Shown in pieces: positions 52,832-61,403 of a stretch of 64,000 nucleotides of DNA. Position 1 is the stretch's first letter; every line of letters starts with the position of its first letter. Source of the stretch: Halocynthiibacter styelae (GTDB taxonomy: Bacteria; Pseudomonadota; Alphaproteobacteria; Rhodobacterales; Rhodobacteraceae); NCBI RefSeq assembly GCF_016123485.1, contig NZ_JADCKQ010000005.1:1-64000 (forward strand), given 5' to 3'. The position numbers and the translations under genes were made by a program. The notes beneath the pieces were generated by a model that was not told the DNA's origin, did not search any database, and saw only the letters and a list, made by a program, of their open reading frames with translations.

Positions 52832-52851
52832 TGACAGGTTTATGTCAGGTT
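52832..52851. promoter_or_regulatory. candidate response-regulator operator (11-bp direct repeat)
   Basis: TGACAGGTT at 52832 and TGTCAGGTT at 52843 are near-identical direct repeats exactly 11 bases apart, the arrangement bound by OmpR/PhoB-family regulators. They lie in the 106-base promoter region between the response-regulator gene and tctC. Confidence 0.6.
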
Positions 52852-52911
52852 GCCGTGATTGTCTTAATGCTCAGGGCCGTGAGGAGAACGGTTATCAAAT
52901 GGGAGAGTAAA

Positions 52912-53898
52912 ATGACAACTTTTAAAATGGGCCGTCGTGCCCTGATCGCTGCAACTGCGGCAACATTTGCCTTTGGCGCACCTGCTTTTGCAGACGGCCA
53001 CAAGATCCTTGACGAAATCCATTTCATCATCCCCGGTGGTGCCGGTGGTGGCTGGGATGGCACCGCGCGCGGCACGGGCGAAGCGCTGACGGAATCGGGC
53101 CTTGTTGGCACCGCGTCTTATGAAAACATGTCCGGCGGTGGCGGCGGTGTTGCGATCGGTTACATGATCGAAAACGCCGAAAGCCTTGAAGGCGCGTTGA
53201 TGGTCAATTCAACCCCGATCGTGATCCGTTCCCTGACGGGTGTGTTTCCGCATAACTTCCGTGATCTGACACTGGTATCCGGCACAATTGGTGACTATGC
53301 GGCAATCGTTGTGGGCAAAGACAGCCCGCTCAACAACATGGAAGATCTGCTGGCAGCCTATGACGCAGACCCTTCTGGCACGCCCTTTGGTGGCGGTTCA
53401 GTTCCGGGCGGTATGGACCACCTTGTTGCTGCCATGGTTATGGAAGCATCGGGTCGTGATGCGCTTGGCGTGAACTACATTCCATATGACGCAGGCGGCA
53501 CAGCAATGGCGGCATTGCTGTCCGGTGAAATCGCTGCTCTTTCAACTGGTTTCTCTGAGGCGGTTGACCTGTCCAACGCAGGCGAAGTCAAAATCATCGG
53601 CGTCACAGCCTCCGAACGTGTTGACGCGGCCCCGGACGCCATGACGATGATGGAACAGGGTATCGACACCACATTCGTCAACTGGCGCGGCTTTTTTGGT
53701 GCACCGGGCATGTCTGAGGAAAAGCTGACGCAATACCAGTCTGCGATCACAGCCATGTATGACACCCCCGAATGGGAAACCGTGCGCGCACGCAACGGTT
53801 GGGTTAACATCCACAACTCTGGTGACGAATTCCGCAGCTTCCTTGAAGAACAGGAAACCGTGATCGGCGATCTGATGAAGAAGCTTGGCTTCCTCTGA
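52912..53898 (+). CDS. tripartite tricarboxylate transporter substrate-binding protein (TctC)
   Basis: A 328-residue periplasmic protein. The signal peptide is residues 1-25 (twin-Arg-like GRRALIAATAATFAFGAPAFA). It has IHFIIPGGAGGGWDGTARGTGEALTESG, which is the TctC ligand loop, AAIVVGKDSPL and NYIPYDAGGTAMAALLSGEIAAL. The twin-arginine-like motif (RMGRRAL context) is not a strict Tat motif. It is the first gene of tctCBA behind GGGAGAG. The substrate may be a tricarboxylate or another carboxylic acid. Confidence 0.93.
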   Translation: MTTFKMGRRALIAATAATFAFGAPAFADGHKILDEIHFIIPGGAGGGWDGTARGTGEALTESGLVGTASYENMSGGGGGVAIGYMIENAESLEGALMVNSTPIVIRSLTGVFPHNFRDLTLVSGTIGDYAAIVVGKDSPLNNMEDLLAAYDADPSGTPFGGGSVPGGMDHLVAAMVMEASGRDALGVNYIPYDAGGTAMAALLSGEIAALSTGFSEAVDLSNAGEVKIIGVTASERVDAAPDAMTMMEQGIDTTFVNWRGFFGAPGMSEEKLTQYQSAITAMYDTPEWETVRARNGWVNIHNSGDEFRSFLEEQETVIGDLMKKLGFL

Positions 53899-53987
53899 AC
53901 CCAAACATCACAACACAAACATGGCGAAGCGTTCAGGCGCTTCGTCACGTCTACCTGAAATATTCAGAAAAATTGGGAGATTGCTTC

Positions 53988-54470
53988 ATGGCTTTGGATC
54001 GTTGGATCGCACTTGTTCTATTGGTAATCTGTATCATCTATGGATACACCGCCTGGTTCACGATGGACGCTGATTTAGCACCATTCATGCGCCGAAACCC
54101 CATCTGGCCCAGCACATTTCCCAAAGTTCTTTCCGTCCTTGGCATCGGTGCATCCTTTATCATTCTGCTTGGGTTTGAGAAGGGCGAGGAAAAGACAGGC
54201 GAGATCGACCACCGCCGTTTGGGGGACTATTTCATCGGGCAGGCTGTGTTTCTGCTGGCCCTGATGGTCATCTATGCGCTTTGCCTGCGTTCGCTTGGGT
54301 TTCTGTTTTCAACATCAGCATTCCTGATACTCGGCTCGTTCATTCTGGGCGAACGCAAATGGCATCTGATGATCCCTATTGCTTTCATCGCCACCGGATC
54401 CGTCTGGTATCTGGTCCAGGAAGTGCTTGGCATTTTCCTGCGCCCCCTGCCAATGTTTATGGGAGTTTAA
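53988..54470 (+). CDS. tripartite tricarboxylate transporter small membrane subunit (TctB)
   Basis: A 160-residue inner membrane protein with four hydrophobic segments: LDRWIALVLLVICIIYGYTAWF, VLSVLGIGASFIILLGF, FIGQAVFLLALMVIYALCL and LIPIAFIATGSVWYLVQEVLG-like end. PFMRRNPIWPSTFPKVL is typical of TctB. Start is ATG 53988, eight bases after GGGAG. It lies between tctC and tctA, with one base separating it from tctA. Confidence 0.9.
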   Translation: MALDRWIALVLLVICIIYGYTAWFTMDADLAPFMRRNPIWPSTFPKVLSVLGIGASFIILLGFEKGEEKTGEIDHRRLGDYFIGQAVFLLALMVIYALCLRSLGFLFSTSAFLILGSFILGERKWHLMIPIAFIATGSVWYLVQEVLGIFLRPLPMFMGV

Positions 54471-54471
54471 T

Positions 54472-55953
54472 ATGCTTGAAGGTATCTTAATTGGCCTGCA
54501 AACGGCCCTGTCTCTGCAAAACTTACTGGTCGTTATCGGCGGTTGTCTGATCGGCACATTCATCGGCATGTTGCCCGGACTTGGCCCGATGTCGATTATC
54601 GCAATCATGATCCCTGTCGCGATTACCATGGGTGATCCATCCGCCGCATTGATCCTGCTGGCGGGCGTCTACTACGGCGCGATATTTGGTGGGTCGACGT
54701 CTTCAATCCTGCTTAATGCACCCGGAGTGGCCGGAACCGTTGCCTCATCATTTGATGGCTATCCCATGGCGCGCCAGGGGAAGGCCGGCAAGGCCCTGAC
54801 AATCGCTGCCATTGCCAGTTTTGCAGGCGGCACGATAGGCGCAATTCTGTTGATGATCTTCGCACCAATGCTGTCGACCGTCGCCTTGCTGTTCCATTCA
54901 CCGGAATATTTCGCACTGATGGTTGTTGGCCTGTCCGCCATCGCAGCTTTCGCGGGGCCCGGCCAGGTGAGCAAAGCATTGTTGATGACGACCCTTGGAC
55001 TGATCATGGCAACCGTGGGCGAAGGCGCATTGTTCAACCTGCCACGCTTTACAGGCGGCATCATGGACCTGCAGTCAGGCTTTGGCTTCATCACACTGGC
55101 CATGGCAATGTTTGCCCTGCCCGAAGCAGTCTTCCTTATCCTGAAGCCAAAGAACCTTGGCGATGATGGCGGCGAAATCAAAGATCTGCGCATCACACGC
55201 GCCGAAGCACGGGCAATCACGCCCGTCATTGGCCGCCAGTCTATTCAGGGCTTCTTTATTGGTGTCTTGCCGGGGGCTGGTGCAACAATCGCATCCTTCC
55301 TTGGCTATGCGGTGGAACGCAACATCGCCCCGAAACATGAACAGGACGAGTTCGGAAAAGGATCCATCAAAGGGCTTGCCGCCCCGGAATCCGCCAACAA
55401 CGCGGCTTGCACGGGGTCCTTCGTGCCACTGTTGACGCTGGGCATACCCGGGTCTGGCACCACGGCTATTCTTCTTGGCGCATTGATCGCTTTGAACGTT
55501 ACACCGGGCCCACGCCTGATGATCGACGATCCGCAGATTTTCTGGGCCGTTATCATGTCCATGTTCATCGGCAACCTGGTGCTGCTGATCTTAAACCTGC
55601 CGTTGATCCCCTATATCGCGAAACTGCTGGCCATTCCGCGCAACTTCCTGATCCCGTTCATCCTGTTTTTCACTTTGATGGGGGCCTACATCGGTCAGAA
55701 CAATGCGACAGAACTGCTTATGCTGGTCGGGTTCGGTATCTGCGGTATTGCGTTGAAATTTGCCAACTATCCGCTGCCCCCCCTGTTGATTGGGTTTATC
55801 CTGGGCGGCATGATGGAAGACAATTTCTCGCGCTCGATGCAGCTTTACGGTGGCGTGTCGTTCATCCTTGAACGGCCCATGACACTTGGCTTGCTGATCA
55901 TTGCAGCCGGTCTGATCATTGTCCCGGTCTTAAGAACCCGCCTGGCCAGATAA
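54472..55953 (+). CDS. tripartite tricarboxylate transporter large membrane subunit (TctA)
   Basis: A 493-residue inner membrane protein with about 12 hydrophobic segments. IGTFIGMLPGLGPMSIIAIMIP and YYGAIFGGSTSSILLNAPGVAGTVASSFDGYPMA are the TctA hallmarks, as is GIPGSGTTAILLGAL in the second half. The ATG at 54472 follows GGGAGTTTAAT. It couples carboxylate uptake to an ion gradient. A terminator follows. Confidence 0.95.
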   Translation: MLEGILIGLQTALSLQNLLVVIGGCLIGTFIGMLPGLGPMSIIAIMIPVAITMGDPSAALILLAGVYYGAIFGGSTSSILLNAPGVAGTVASSFDGYPMARQGKAGKALTIAAIASFAGGTIGAILLMIFAPMLSTVALLFHSPEYFALMVVGLSAIAAFAGPGQVSKALLMTTLGLIMATVGEGALFNLPRFTGGIMDLQSGFGFITLAMAMFALPEAVFLILKPKNLGDDGGEIKDLRITRAEARAITPVIGRQSIQGFFIGVLPGAGATIASFLGYAVERNIAPKHEQDEFGKGSIKGLAAPESANNAACTGSFVPLLTLGIPGSGTTAILLGALIALNVTPGPRLMIDDPQIFWAVIMSMFIGNLVLLILNLPLIPYIAKLLAIPRNFLIPFILFFTLMGAYIGQNNATELLMLVGFGICGIALKFANYPLPPLLIGFILGGMMEDNFSRSMQLYGGVSFILERPMTLGLLIIAAGLIIVPVLRTRLAR

Positions 55954-55985
55954 AAATTGGCTTAATACCCAACATGCGCAATAAA

Positions 55986-56010
55986 AAAACCCGGGGCCTG
56001 CCCGGGTTTT
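55986..56010. terminator. bidirectional terminator between tctA and the TrcR gene
   Basis: AAAACCCGGG and CCCGGGTTTT form a 10-bp stem with a five-base loop and T tracts in both directions. It serves the convergent tctA (+) and TrcR (-) genes. Confidence 0.88.
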
Positions 56011-56030
56011 TCTTTGGAATGTCGTAAGGC

Positions 56031-56789
56031 TTATGGCTGCTCTTCGCCGTCGCCTTCGGGCAGGTTGAAGAAGCTGTCCGCATCCGCGAAATCGCTGTCT
56101 TTGCGATCATCTTCATCCTGTTCGATGATGTCTGCGCCACCCAGGCTAAAGGCTTCAAGGCCTTCAATCGCCGCCGGCATTTTCGGCTCTTCTTCCAGAC
56201 CCAGACTTTGTTCTGTGGACACAAGCTTGCGACGTTCCTCATCGGACATCACAGCGCCTTCACGGGCTTTCTTTTCGTTCGCTTTCTGAACGGCTTTATC
56301 CAGCTCAGACTGCTTACACAGGCCCAGAGCAACCGGATCAATCGGCTGAATGTTGGCGATGTTCCAGTGGGTGCGTTCGCGGATCGCCTGAATGGTTGGC
56401 TTGGTGGTGCCAACAAGTTTAGACACCTGCGCGTCAGACAGTTCCGGGTGGAATTTCACCAGCCACAGGATAGACGCCGGACGGTCCTGGCGCTTAGACA
56501 GCGGCGTATAACGCGGGCCACGGCGTTTCTCTTCGCCAACAGCGGCAGCGTTGAACTTCAGCTTCAGCTTGTGCAGCGGGCTTTCCTCCGCAGCGGTGAT
56601 TTCTTCCTGGGTCAGCTGATTGTTTGCGATCGGGTCAAAACCTTTCACGCCGGTTGCAACATCACCATCCGCAATGCCCTGAACTTCCAGCTCGTGCAGC
56701 TGGCAGAAATCAGCGATCTGTTTGAAGCTGAGCGTGGTGTTATCAACCAGCCATACAGCTGTAGCTTTCGCCATAATTGGTTTGGCCAT
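56031..56789 (-). CDS. cell cycle transcriptional regulator TrcR (DUF1013)
   Basis: A 252-residue alphaproteobacterial protein. It opens with MAKPIMAKATAVWLVDNTTL followed by SFKQIADFCQLHELEVQGIADG, then KRQDRPASILWLVKFHPELSDAQVSKLVGTTKPTIQAIRERTHWN, a helix-turn-helix-like core, and an acidic C-terminus. This is the DUF1013 family, named TrcR after its cell-cycle role. The start at 56789 follows GGAGAGGGCCC. Function by family name; targets here are unknown. Confidence 0.88.
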   Translation of the reverse strand: MAKPIMAKATAVWLVDNTTLSFKQIADFCQLHELEVQGIADGDVATGVKGFDPIANNQLTQEEITAAEESPLHKLKLKFNAAAVGEEKRRGPRYTPLSKRQDRPASILWLVKFHPELSDAQVSKLVGTTKPTIQAIRERTHWNIANIQPIDPVALGLCKQSELDKAVQKANEKKAREGAVMSDEERRKLVSTEQSLGLEEEPKMPAAIEGLEAFSLGGADIIEQDEDDRKDSDFADADSFFNLPEGDGEEQP

Positions 56790-56933
56790 GGGCCCTCTCC
56801 TTAATGCATCAGGACAAAGCTTTCCCATGCCCCGGAAAGGGCGGCCTGTGGCAGTTTTGCCAGCCAGGCGGGTTCACATTGTCGGGGAACTTGATCCCTA
56901 TATAATACCCAGGCGTCAAAGAGGAAAGAGCAA

Positions 56934-57584
56934 ATGCAGATTTGTAAGGTTTTGGGATTTTTCGTGCTGGCATTTGCGGGTTTGGCCGGGGCCGCGCAGG
57001 CGGATGGCGAACGCGCGGGGGAATTTGATTACTATGTGCTGGCCCTGTCCTGGTCACCGAACTGGTGCGCGCTTGAAGGCGATGCACGCAATTCGCCGCA
57101 ATGTGAGAACGGGTCTGGTCATGGCTGGATCCTGCACGGGCTGTGGCCGCAGTATGAACAGGGCTGGCCGTCTTATTGCCCGACCACGCATCGCAACCCA
57201 ACCCGTGGGGATACCGCAGAGATGGCGGATATTATGGGCACCTCCGGGCTGGCCTGGCATCAGTGGAACAAACATGGGCGCTGCACGGGGCTGTCGTCGG
57301 ATGATTACTATGCCCTGTCGCGCGAAGCTTATGGTGAGGTCACGCGCCCTTCGGTCTTTCGCCGCCTCGATGACACCGTCCGCCTGCCCGCCCGTGTGGT
57401 GGAAGAGGCGTTTTTGAAAGAAAACCCCGCGTTAGAGCCTGATATGCTGACCGTCACCTGTCGGGGAGATCACATTCAGGAGGTTCGCATCTGCCTGACC
57501 CCGGATATGGAGCCACGTATCTGCGGCGAAGACGTGATCCGCGATTGCCCGGCGGAACGGGCTTTGTTTGAGGTATTGCGGTGA
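56934..57584 (+). CDS. ribonuclease T2 family protein with altered active site
   Basis: A 216-residue exported protein with a signal peptide (residues 1-24, ending AQAD). Four conserved family regions are visible: YVLALSWSPNWC, the CAS I segment WILHGLWPQYEQGWP (catalytic His), the CAS II segment WHQWNKHGRCTG (Lys and His) and several Cys residues for disulfides. Usual CAS II reads HEWxKHG; the Glu is Gln here (His-Gln-Trp-Asn-Lys-His-Gly). Activity is probably reduced or retuned. The start at 56934 follows GAGGAAAGAG. Confidence 0.9.
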   Translation: MQICKVLGFFVLAFAGLAGAAQADGERAGEFDYYVLALSWSPNWCALEGDARNSPQCENGSGHGWILHGLWPQYEQGWPSYCPTTHRNPTRGDTAEMADIMGTSGLAWHQWNKHGRCTGLSSDDYYALSREAYGEVTRPSVFRRLDDTVRLPARVVEEAFLKENPALEPDMLTVTCRGDHIQEVRICLTPDMEPRICGEDVIRDCPAERALFEVLR

Positions 57585-57919
57585 ACGTGAGTCGATTCCA
57601 ACAATGGGTTCGACACATGAATATTCACCATGATCGCCCGTATCTTGTGGGCAAATGTCGTGCAACCACTATATTTTACGTTTCGCAAAGATAAATTCGT
57701 TGACGCCCGAAGGTTACCATCAGTATTTTACTGCCAGCGGTATCAAAAAATGCTGTTAGCGACGATGCAAGGTTCCTCCTACAGAACCTTGCATCTAATT
57801 AAGTGGAGCGTCCAGGCCCGGCAATTCACTGAATCACAAAGGGACGCATCCTCTCAAGCCTGAGTTGAGGTTACCCTTTGGTCGCGCTCATTGTAAAGTG
57901 GCCATAGGAAACTTATAAC
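57585..57919. repeat. intergenic region with 12-bp perfect inverted repeat
   Basis: No gene is supported. GATGCAAGGTTC (57764-57775) and GAACCTTGCATC (57784-57795) form a 12-bp perfect stem with an eight-base loop. The region is more AT-rich than its neighbours. It could be a transcript end or part of a small RNA. Confidence 0.45.
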
Positions 57920-58084
57920 ATGAACCGATCAAATTTTACCTGCGTCACCTGGAGTGATGATCTCCGCCGTATCTACAACGACGTAGCTCGCGGCAGGCCA
58001 GCAACAGCAGAGGAAGTCCGTTTTATGGCGGAAAGTCTGAGCTGGATGGAAGTTCAAGCTAAGAAGAACGAGCCTCCGAAGTAA
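57920..58084 (+). CDS. 54-residue hypothetical protein
   Basis: A small ORF with ATG 57920, 11 bases after AGGAA. The product begins with a basic segment (NRSNFTCVTWSDDLRRIYND), continues with VARGRPATAEEVRFMAESLS and ends with a charged tail (WMEVQAKKNEPPK). It looks like an ordinary soluble small protein with helical character; no family is recognised. The 58093-58155 hairpin follows just after its stop. Confidence 0.5.
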   Translation: MNRSNFTCVTWSDDLRRIYNDVARGRPATAEEVRFMAESLSWMEVQAKKNEPPK

Positions 58085-58092
58085 GCCACTAA

Positions 58093-58155
58093 GGACAGCC
58101 CCTGACCCTGGGTGGGGGTGAAGCCCCCTCCCGTGGGGAGGGTCGGGGGCTGTCC
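58093..58155 (+). terminator. long GC-rich hairpin
   Basis: GGACAGCCCCTGACCCT and AGGGTCGGGGGCTGTCC pair over 17 bases with one T-G mismatch and enclose a G- and C-rich loop. It lies between the small ORF and the convergent quinone oxidoreductase gene. It may be a transcript end or a REP-like element. Confidence 0.55.
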
Positions 58156-58181
58156 GACCTGACGGCCGGATGGTTTGTGAA

Positions 58182-59168
58182 TTACACCTTCAGCACAATC
58201 TTTCCGATGTGGTTTGAGGTCTCCATCCAGGCGTGGGCTTTGGCGGCGTCGTCCAGCGCGAAGGTGGAATCCATCACCACTTGCAGTTTGCCTGCGCTCA
58301 GCAGCGGCCAGACATGTTCACGCAGCTCATCCGCGATACGGGCCTTGGCGAGGTCGCTTTGCGGGCGCAGGGTGGAACCGGTCACGGTCAGGCGTTTCGC
58401 CATGATCTGGGCGAAGTTGATCTCAGCCATCGGGCCTTCAAGAAAAGCGATATGCACCATGCGGCCTTCCGGCACGAGGGTTTTGATATTGCGGGCGATA
58501 TAGCTGCCACCGACCATATCAAGGATCAGATCAGCGCCGCCCTCGCCCTTCAGCACGGACACAAAATCTTCCTCGCGGTAGTTGATCGCACGTTCCGCGC
58601 CCAGATCGGAACAGACCGCGCATTTCGTGTCATTGCCCGCAGTGGTGAAAACCCGCGCGCCAAAAGCATGGGCCAGCTGGATCGCGGTTGTGCCAATGCC
58701 GGAAGATCCGCCATGCACAAGGAAACGTTCGCCCGCTTTCAGCCCACCACGCATGAAGACATTCGACCAGACGGTGAAGTAGTTTTCCGGGATGCAGGCG
58801 GCCTCTGCCATGGACATGCCTTCGGGCACGGGCAGGCAGTGGGCGGCGGGGGTTGCAACATATTCCGCATAACCACCACCGGGCAGCAGGGCGCAGACTT
58901 CATCGCCGATGGACAGGCCTGTGACGCCATCGCCCAGGGCCACAACTTCGCCCGCGCCTTCCAGCCCCGGAAGGTCGGATGCTGTGGGGGGCGGGGCATA
59001 TTTGCCTGCACGTTGCAGGGCGTCGGGGCGGTTCACACCGGCATATTCCAGGCGCAACAGAATCTCACCCGCGCGGGGCTGCGGCACGGGGCGCGTGCAG
59101 GGTTTCAACACCTCTGGCGCGCCGGGTTCAGTGATTTCAACGGCGCGCATGTCTGTTGGCAGTGTCAT
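58182..59168 (-). CDS. NAD(P)H quinone oxidoreductase (zinc-independent MDR)
   Basis: A 328-residue medium-chain reductase. It has LRLEYAGVNRPDALQRAGKY, LPGLEGAGEVVALGDGV, the cofactor motif LVHGGSSGIGTTAIQLAHAFGARVFTTAG (about residue 150) and LDMVGGSYIARNIKTL. The zinc-binding Cys of alcohol dehydrogenases is absent, as in the QOR/PIG3 family. The start at 59168 follows AGGACTTAAT. It sits one base before the COQ9 gene's stop, so they form one leftward operon. Confidence 0.92.
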   Translation of the reverse strand: MTLPTDMRAVEITEPGAPEVLKPCTRPVPQPRAGEILLRLEYAGVNRPDALQRAGKYAPPPTASDLPGLEGAGEVVALGDGVTGLSIGDEVCALLPGGGYAEYVATPAAHCLPVPEGMSMAEAACIPENYFTVWSNVFMRGGLKAGERFLVHGGSSGIGTTAIQLAHAFGARVFTTAGNDTKCAVCSDLGAERAINYREEDFVSVLKGEGGADLILDMVGGSYIARNIKTLVPEGRMVHIAFLEGPMAEINFAQIMAKRLTVTGSTLRPQSDLAKARIADELREHVWPLLSAGKLQVVMDSTFALDDAAKAHAWMETSNHIGKIVLKV

Positions 59169-59169
59169 A

Positions 59170-59844
59170 TTAAGTCCTGTTAATTGTGCCCGGCAGATCA
59201 TCACGCGTGGTGGTGCCCGGGGCTTTGATATTACTCATGACGGAACTGATCAGCCCGCCGACAAAGGGCAGTTTCTGCGCCTGGGCTTTGGCCTTTTCAA
59301 ACTGCATGACGTTTTCAATGCGACGGTCGAGGAACTCAAGCGTGGCCTGGTGATCCGGGCTGTCATCACCCAGCCAGTACAGTACAGTGGATCCATAAAC
59401 ACCGGACAAAACCGCGCGTTTGGAATACCAGTTGCCGTCCTCTGATGTATCGCCCAGCGCCGTCCAGATCGCATCCGCCGTGCCCCAGATCAGAGCCGCG
59501 CCTTCTGATGCATTCCCCGGCAGCGCAAACAGCGAAGACCCGCGACGCACGAGTTCCTTATCTTCCGCAGCCTCAAGCCGGGCCATAACAAGTGCCGCCA
59601 CACGATCGCGGATGCGCATATCGGACAGAGGCATCTCATCTACCGCCGCCAGCATCTGTGCATCGCCCGCCTTGTGGAAATCCACCGCCAGATCGAGCGC
59701 CCCGCGCGGGCATGTTGCCTGGGCATCGGCAAGGGTCACGTCACAGTCGGAGGCCGCCATAGCAAAGCTTTCCGGTCCCCAGCCGTCAAAGATAACATGG
59801 GGTGTAATCGCGTGAAGCAGACGGGTTCTGAGAGGTTCGGTCAT
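59170..59844 (-). CDS. COQ9 family protein
   Basis: A 224-residue protein homologous to mitochondrial COQ9, a lipid-binding partner of COQ7 in ubiquinone synthesis. It has LLHAITPHVIFDGWGPESFAMAA, RDRVAALVMARLEAAEDKELVRRGSSLFALP, and YWLGDDSPDHQATLEFLDRRIENVMQFEKAK. The TetR-like helical fold is kept. The start at 59844 follows AGGAGCACGCC; upstream codons are unlike the family. The linkage with a quinone reductase suggests a quinone-related operon. Confidence 0.92.
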   Translation of the reverse strand: MTEPLRTRLLHAITPHVIFDGWGPESFAMAASDCDVTLADAQATCPRGALDLAVDFHKAGDAQMLAAVDEMPLSDMRIRDRVAALVMARLEAAEDKELVRRGSSLFALPGNASEGAALIWGTADAIWTALGDTSEDGNWYSKRAVLSGVYGSTVLYWLGDDSPDHQATLEFLDRRIENVMQFEKAKAQAQKLPFVGGLISSVMSNIKAPGTTTRDDLPGTINRT

Positions 59845-60008
59845 GGCGTGCTCCTGCATAACTGATGCCACCTTATCGCGCGTGCAGGCGAAATGGAAAG
59901 CCCCGCAATGCCGCAGATGCACAAAACTGGACAAAGCACAGATTCGTTGGTATAGGGCCGTGTTCCTGCAATTTTGCAAATCCAACTTAGAAAGGTGGTG
60001 TAAACCAC

Positions 60009-60215
60009 ATGCAGGTTAGTGTTCGTGATAACAACGTCGATCAGGCGCTCCGTGCTCTGAAGAAGAAACTTCAGCGTGAAGGTGTCTTCCGCGAGATGAA
60101 ACTTCGTCAGTCCTATGAGAAGCCGTCTGAGAAGAAAGCGCGTTGTAAGGCTGAGGCAATTCGCCGTTCCCGCAAGCTGGCTCGTAAAAAAGCACAGCGC
60201 GAGGGTATGCTTTAA
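60009..60215 (+). CDS. rpsU: 30S ribosomal protein S21
   Basis: A 68-residue basic ribosomal protein: [20 protein letters not shown] at the start, [20 protein letters not shown], and a Lys/Arg-rich tail ([17 protein letters not shown]). It helps translation initiation on the 30S platform. The ribosome-binding site is GAAAGGTGG. A strong bidirectional terminator follows 36 bases later. Confidence 0.97.
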   Translation: MQVSVRDNNVDQALRALKKKLQREGVFREMKLRQSYEKPSEKKARCKAEAIRRSRKLARKKAQREGML

Positions 60216-60251
60216 GCAACCGTTTTCAGATCGTTCTGAACGCAAAAATAG

Positions 60252-60285
60252 AAAGCCCCGGTGAAGCAATTCACCGGGGCTTTTG
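60252..60285. terminator. bidirectional terminator between rpsU and the RTX gene
   Basis: AAAGCCCCGGTGAA and TTCACCGGGGCTTT form a 14-bp stem with a GCAA tetraloop and T tracts on both sides. A very similar hairpin bounds the second RTX gene at 62893. Confidence 0.9.
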
Positions 60286-60305
60286 TTTTGTCACTGTTGA
60301 TCGGA

Positions 60306-61403
60306 TCAGGCGGGTGCTTCGACCAGAGAAACCTTCGCCGCCAGTGCCGCTGCTGTTGCGCCAGTCACCAGCGCAACCGTGTCACCATTCACGAGGATTT
60401 CAACGCCGGAACCAAGGTCATTATACGTTACAGTCGGTGCGCCATCCGCCGCGGCATACATGATCTGTACGGAATCATCTGTGTCGTTGAAATCAGCGAT
60501 ACGTGCGTCATTGCCGTCTTGCAGCCAGGTCCCCACGACAAATGTGTCACTGCCGGCACCACCTGTGGCAACATCGTCATTGCCAATGTAAAGCGTGTCA
60601 TCGTTGGCGTTGCCAAACAGCTCATCAGCAGCCGCATTGGTTTCGCTGCCGGTAAAGCCGCTCAGGGCAATCTGATTGCCATCGTTGCCAACTGAATTGA
60701 AGACACCTTCAAGACCATAGATTGTGTCATTGCCAGAACCGCCCTCAAGCGTGTCTTCACCTTCGCCACCCACAAGCACATCTTTACCAACATCGCCCTT
60801 CAGCGTGTCACCACCGGCCCCGCCAAAGAGAACATCTGCGCCGGTTCCGCCATTGAGAAGGTCATCGCCTTCGCCGCCGTCAAGGGTGTCAACGCCTTCA
60901 TTGCCGAAGAGTTCATCATTCCCGTCGCCGCCCATCAGCGTATCAAGACCATCGCCACCGAACAGTTTGTCGTCGCCATCGCCGCCATCAAGTTCATCGG
61001 AACCTGTACCACCATCCAGAAGATCGGCATCATCGCCGCCAGACAGGGTATCATCGTCATCACCGCCAAACAGACGGTCTTCGCCAATGCTGCCGTTCAG
61101 CGTGTCATTGCCACCGCCGCCCATCAGCACGTCATTGCCATCATCGCCGTTCAGCGTGTCAGAGCCAACGCCACCGTTCAGACGGTCATTGCCTTCTCCA
61201 CCGTTCAGCGTATCGGAACCATTTAAGCCGCGCAGAAGGTCATCCCCCCCCAGACCATTCAGAGTATCGCCACCGCCGGTGCCTTCCAGCGTATCGGCAC
61301 CACTGGTACCTTCCAGCGTTTCGCCAGAGGGCGCGTCGGATGAGGATCCCAAAAGCGCACCAAGCGCCCCTACACCAAGCAGAAGTCCCAGAATTCCAAT
61401 CAT
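60306..61403 (-). CDS. RTX-type calcium-binding repeat protein (paralog 1)
   Basis: A 365-residue acidic protein. An N-terminal hydrophobic segment (IGILGLLLGVGALGALLG) precedes about 200 residues of GGxGxDxLx nonapeptide repeats that bind calcium as a beta-roll. A spacer follows, [16 protein letters not shown] then [18 protein letters not shown], and a C-terminal type I secretion-like domain ending DTVALVTGATAAALAAKVSLVEAPA. The start at 61403 follows AAAGGAC. It lacks recognised catalytic domains. It is divergent from its paralog at 61758. Confidence 0.9.
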   Translation of the reverse strand: MIGILGLLLGVGALGALLGSSSDAPSGETLEGTSGADTLEGTGGGDTLNGLGGDDLLRGLNGSDTLNGGEGNDRLNGGVGSDTLNGDDGNDVLMGGGGNDTLNGSIGEDRLFGGDDDDTLSGGDDADLLDGGTGSDELDGGDGDDKLFGGDGLDTLMGGDGNDELFGNEGVDTLDGGEGDDLLNGGTGADVLFGGAGGDTLKGDVGKDVLVGGEGEDTLEGGSGNDTIYGLEGVFNSVGNDGNQIALSGFTGSETNAAADELFGNANDDTLYIGNDDVATGGAGSDTFVVGTWLQDGNDARIADFNDTDDSVQIMYAAADGAPTVTYNDLGSGVEILVNGDTVALVTGATAAALAAKVSLVEAPA

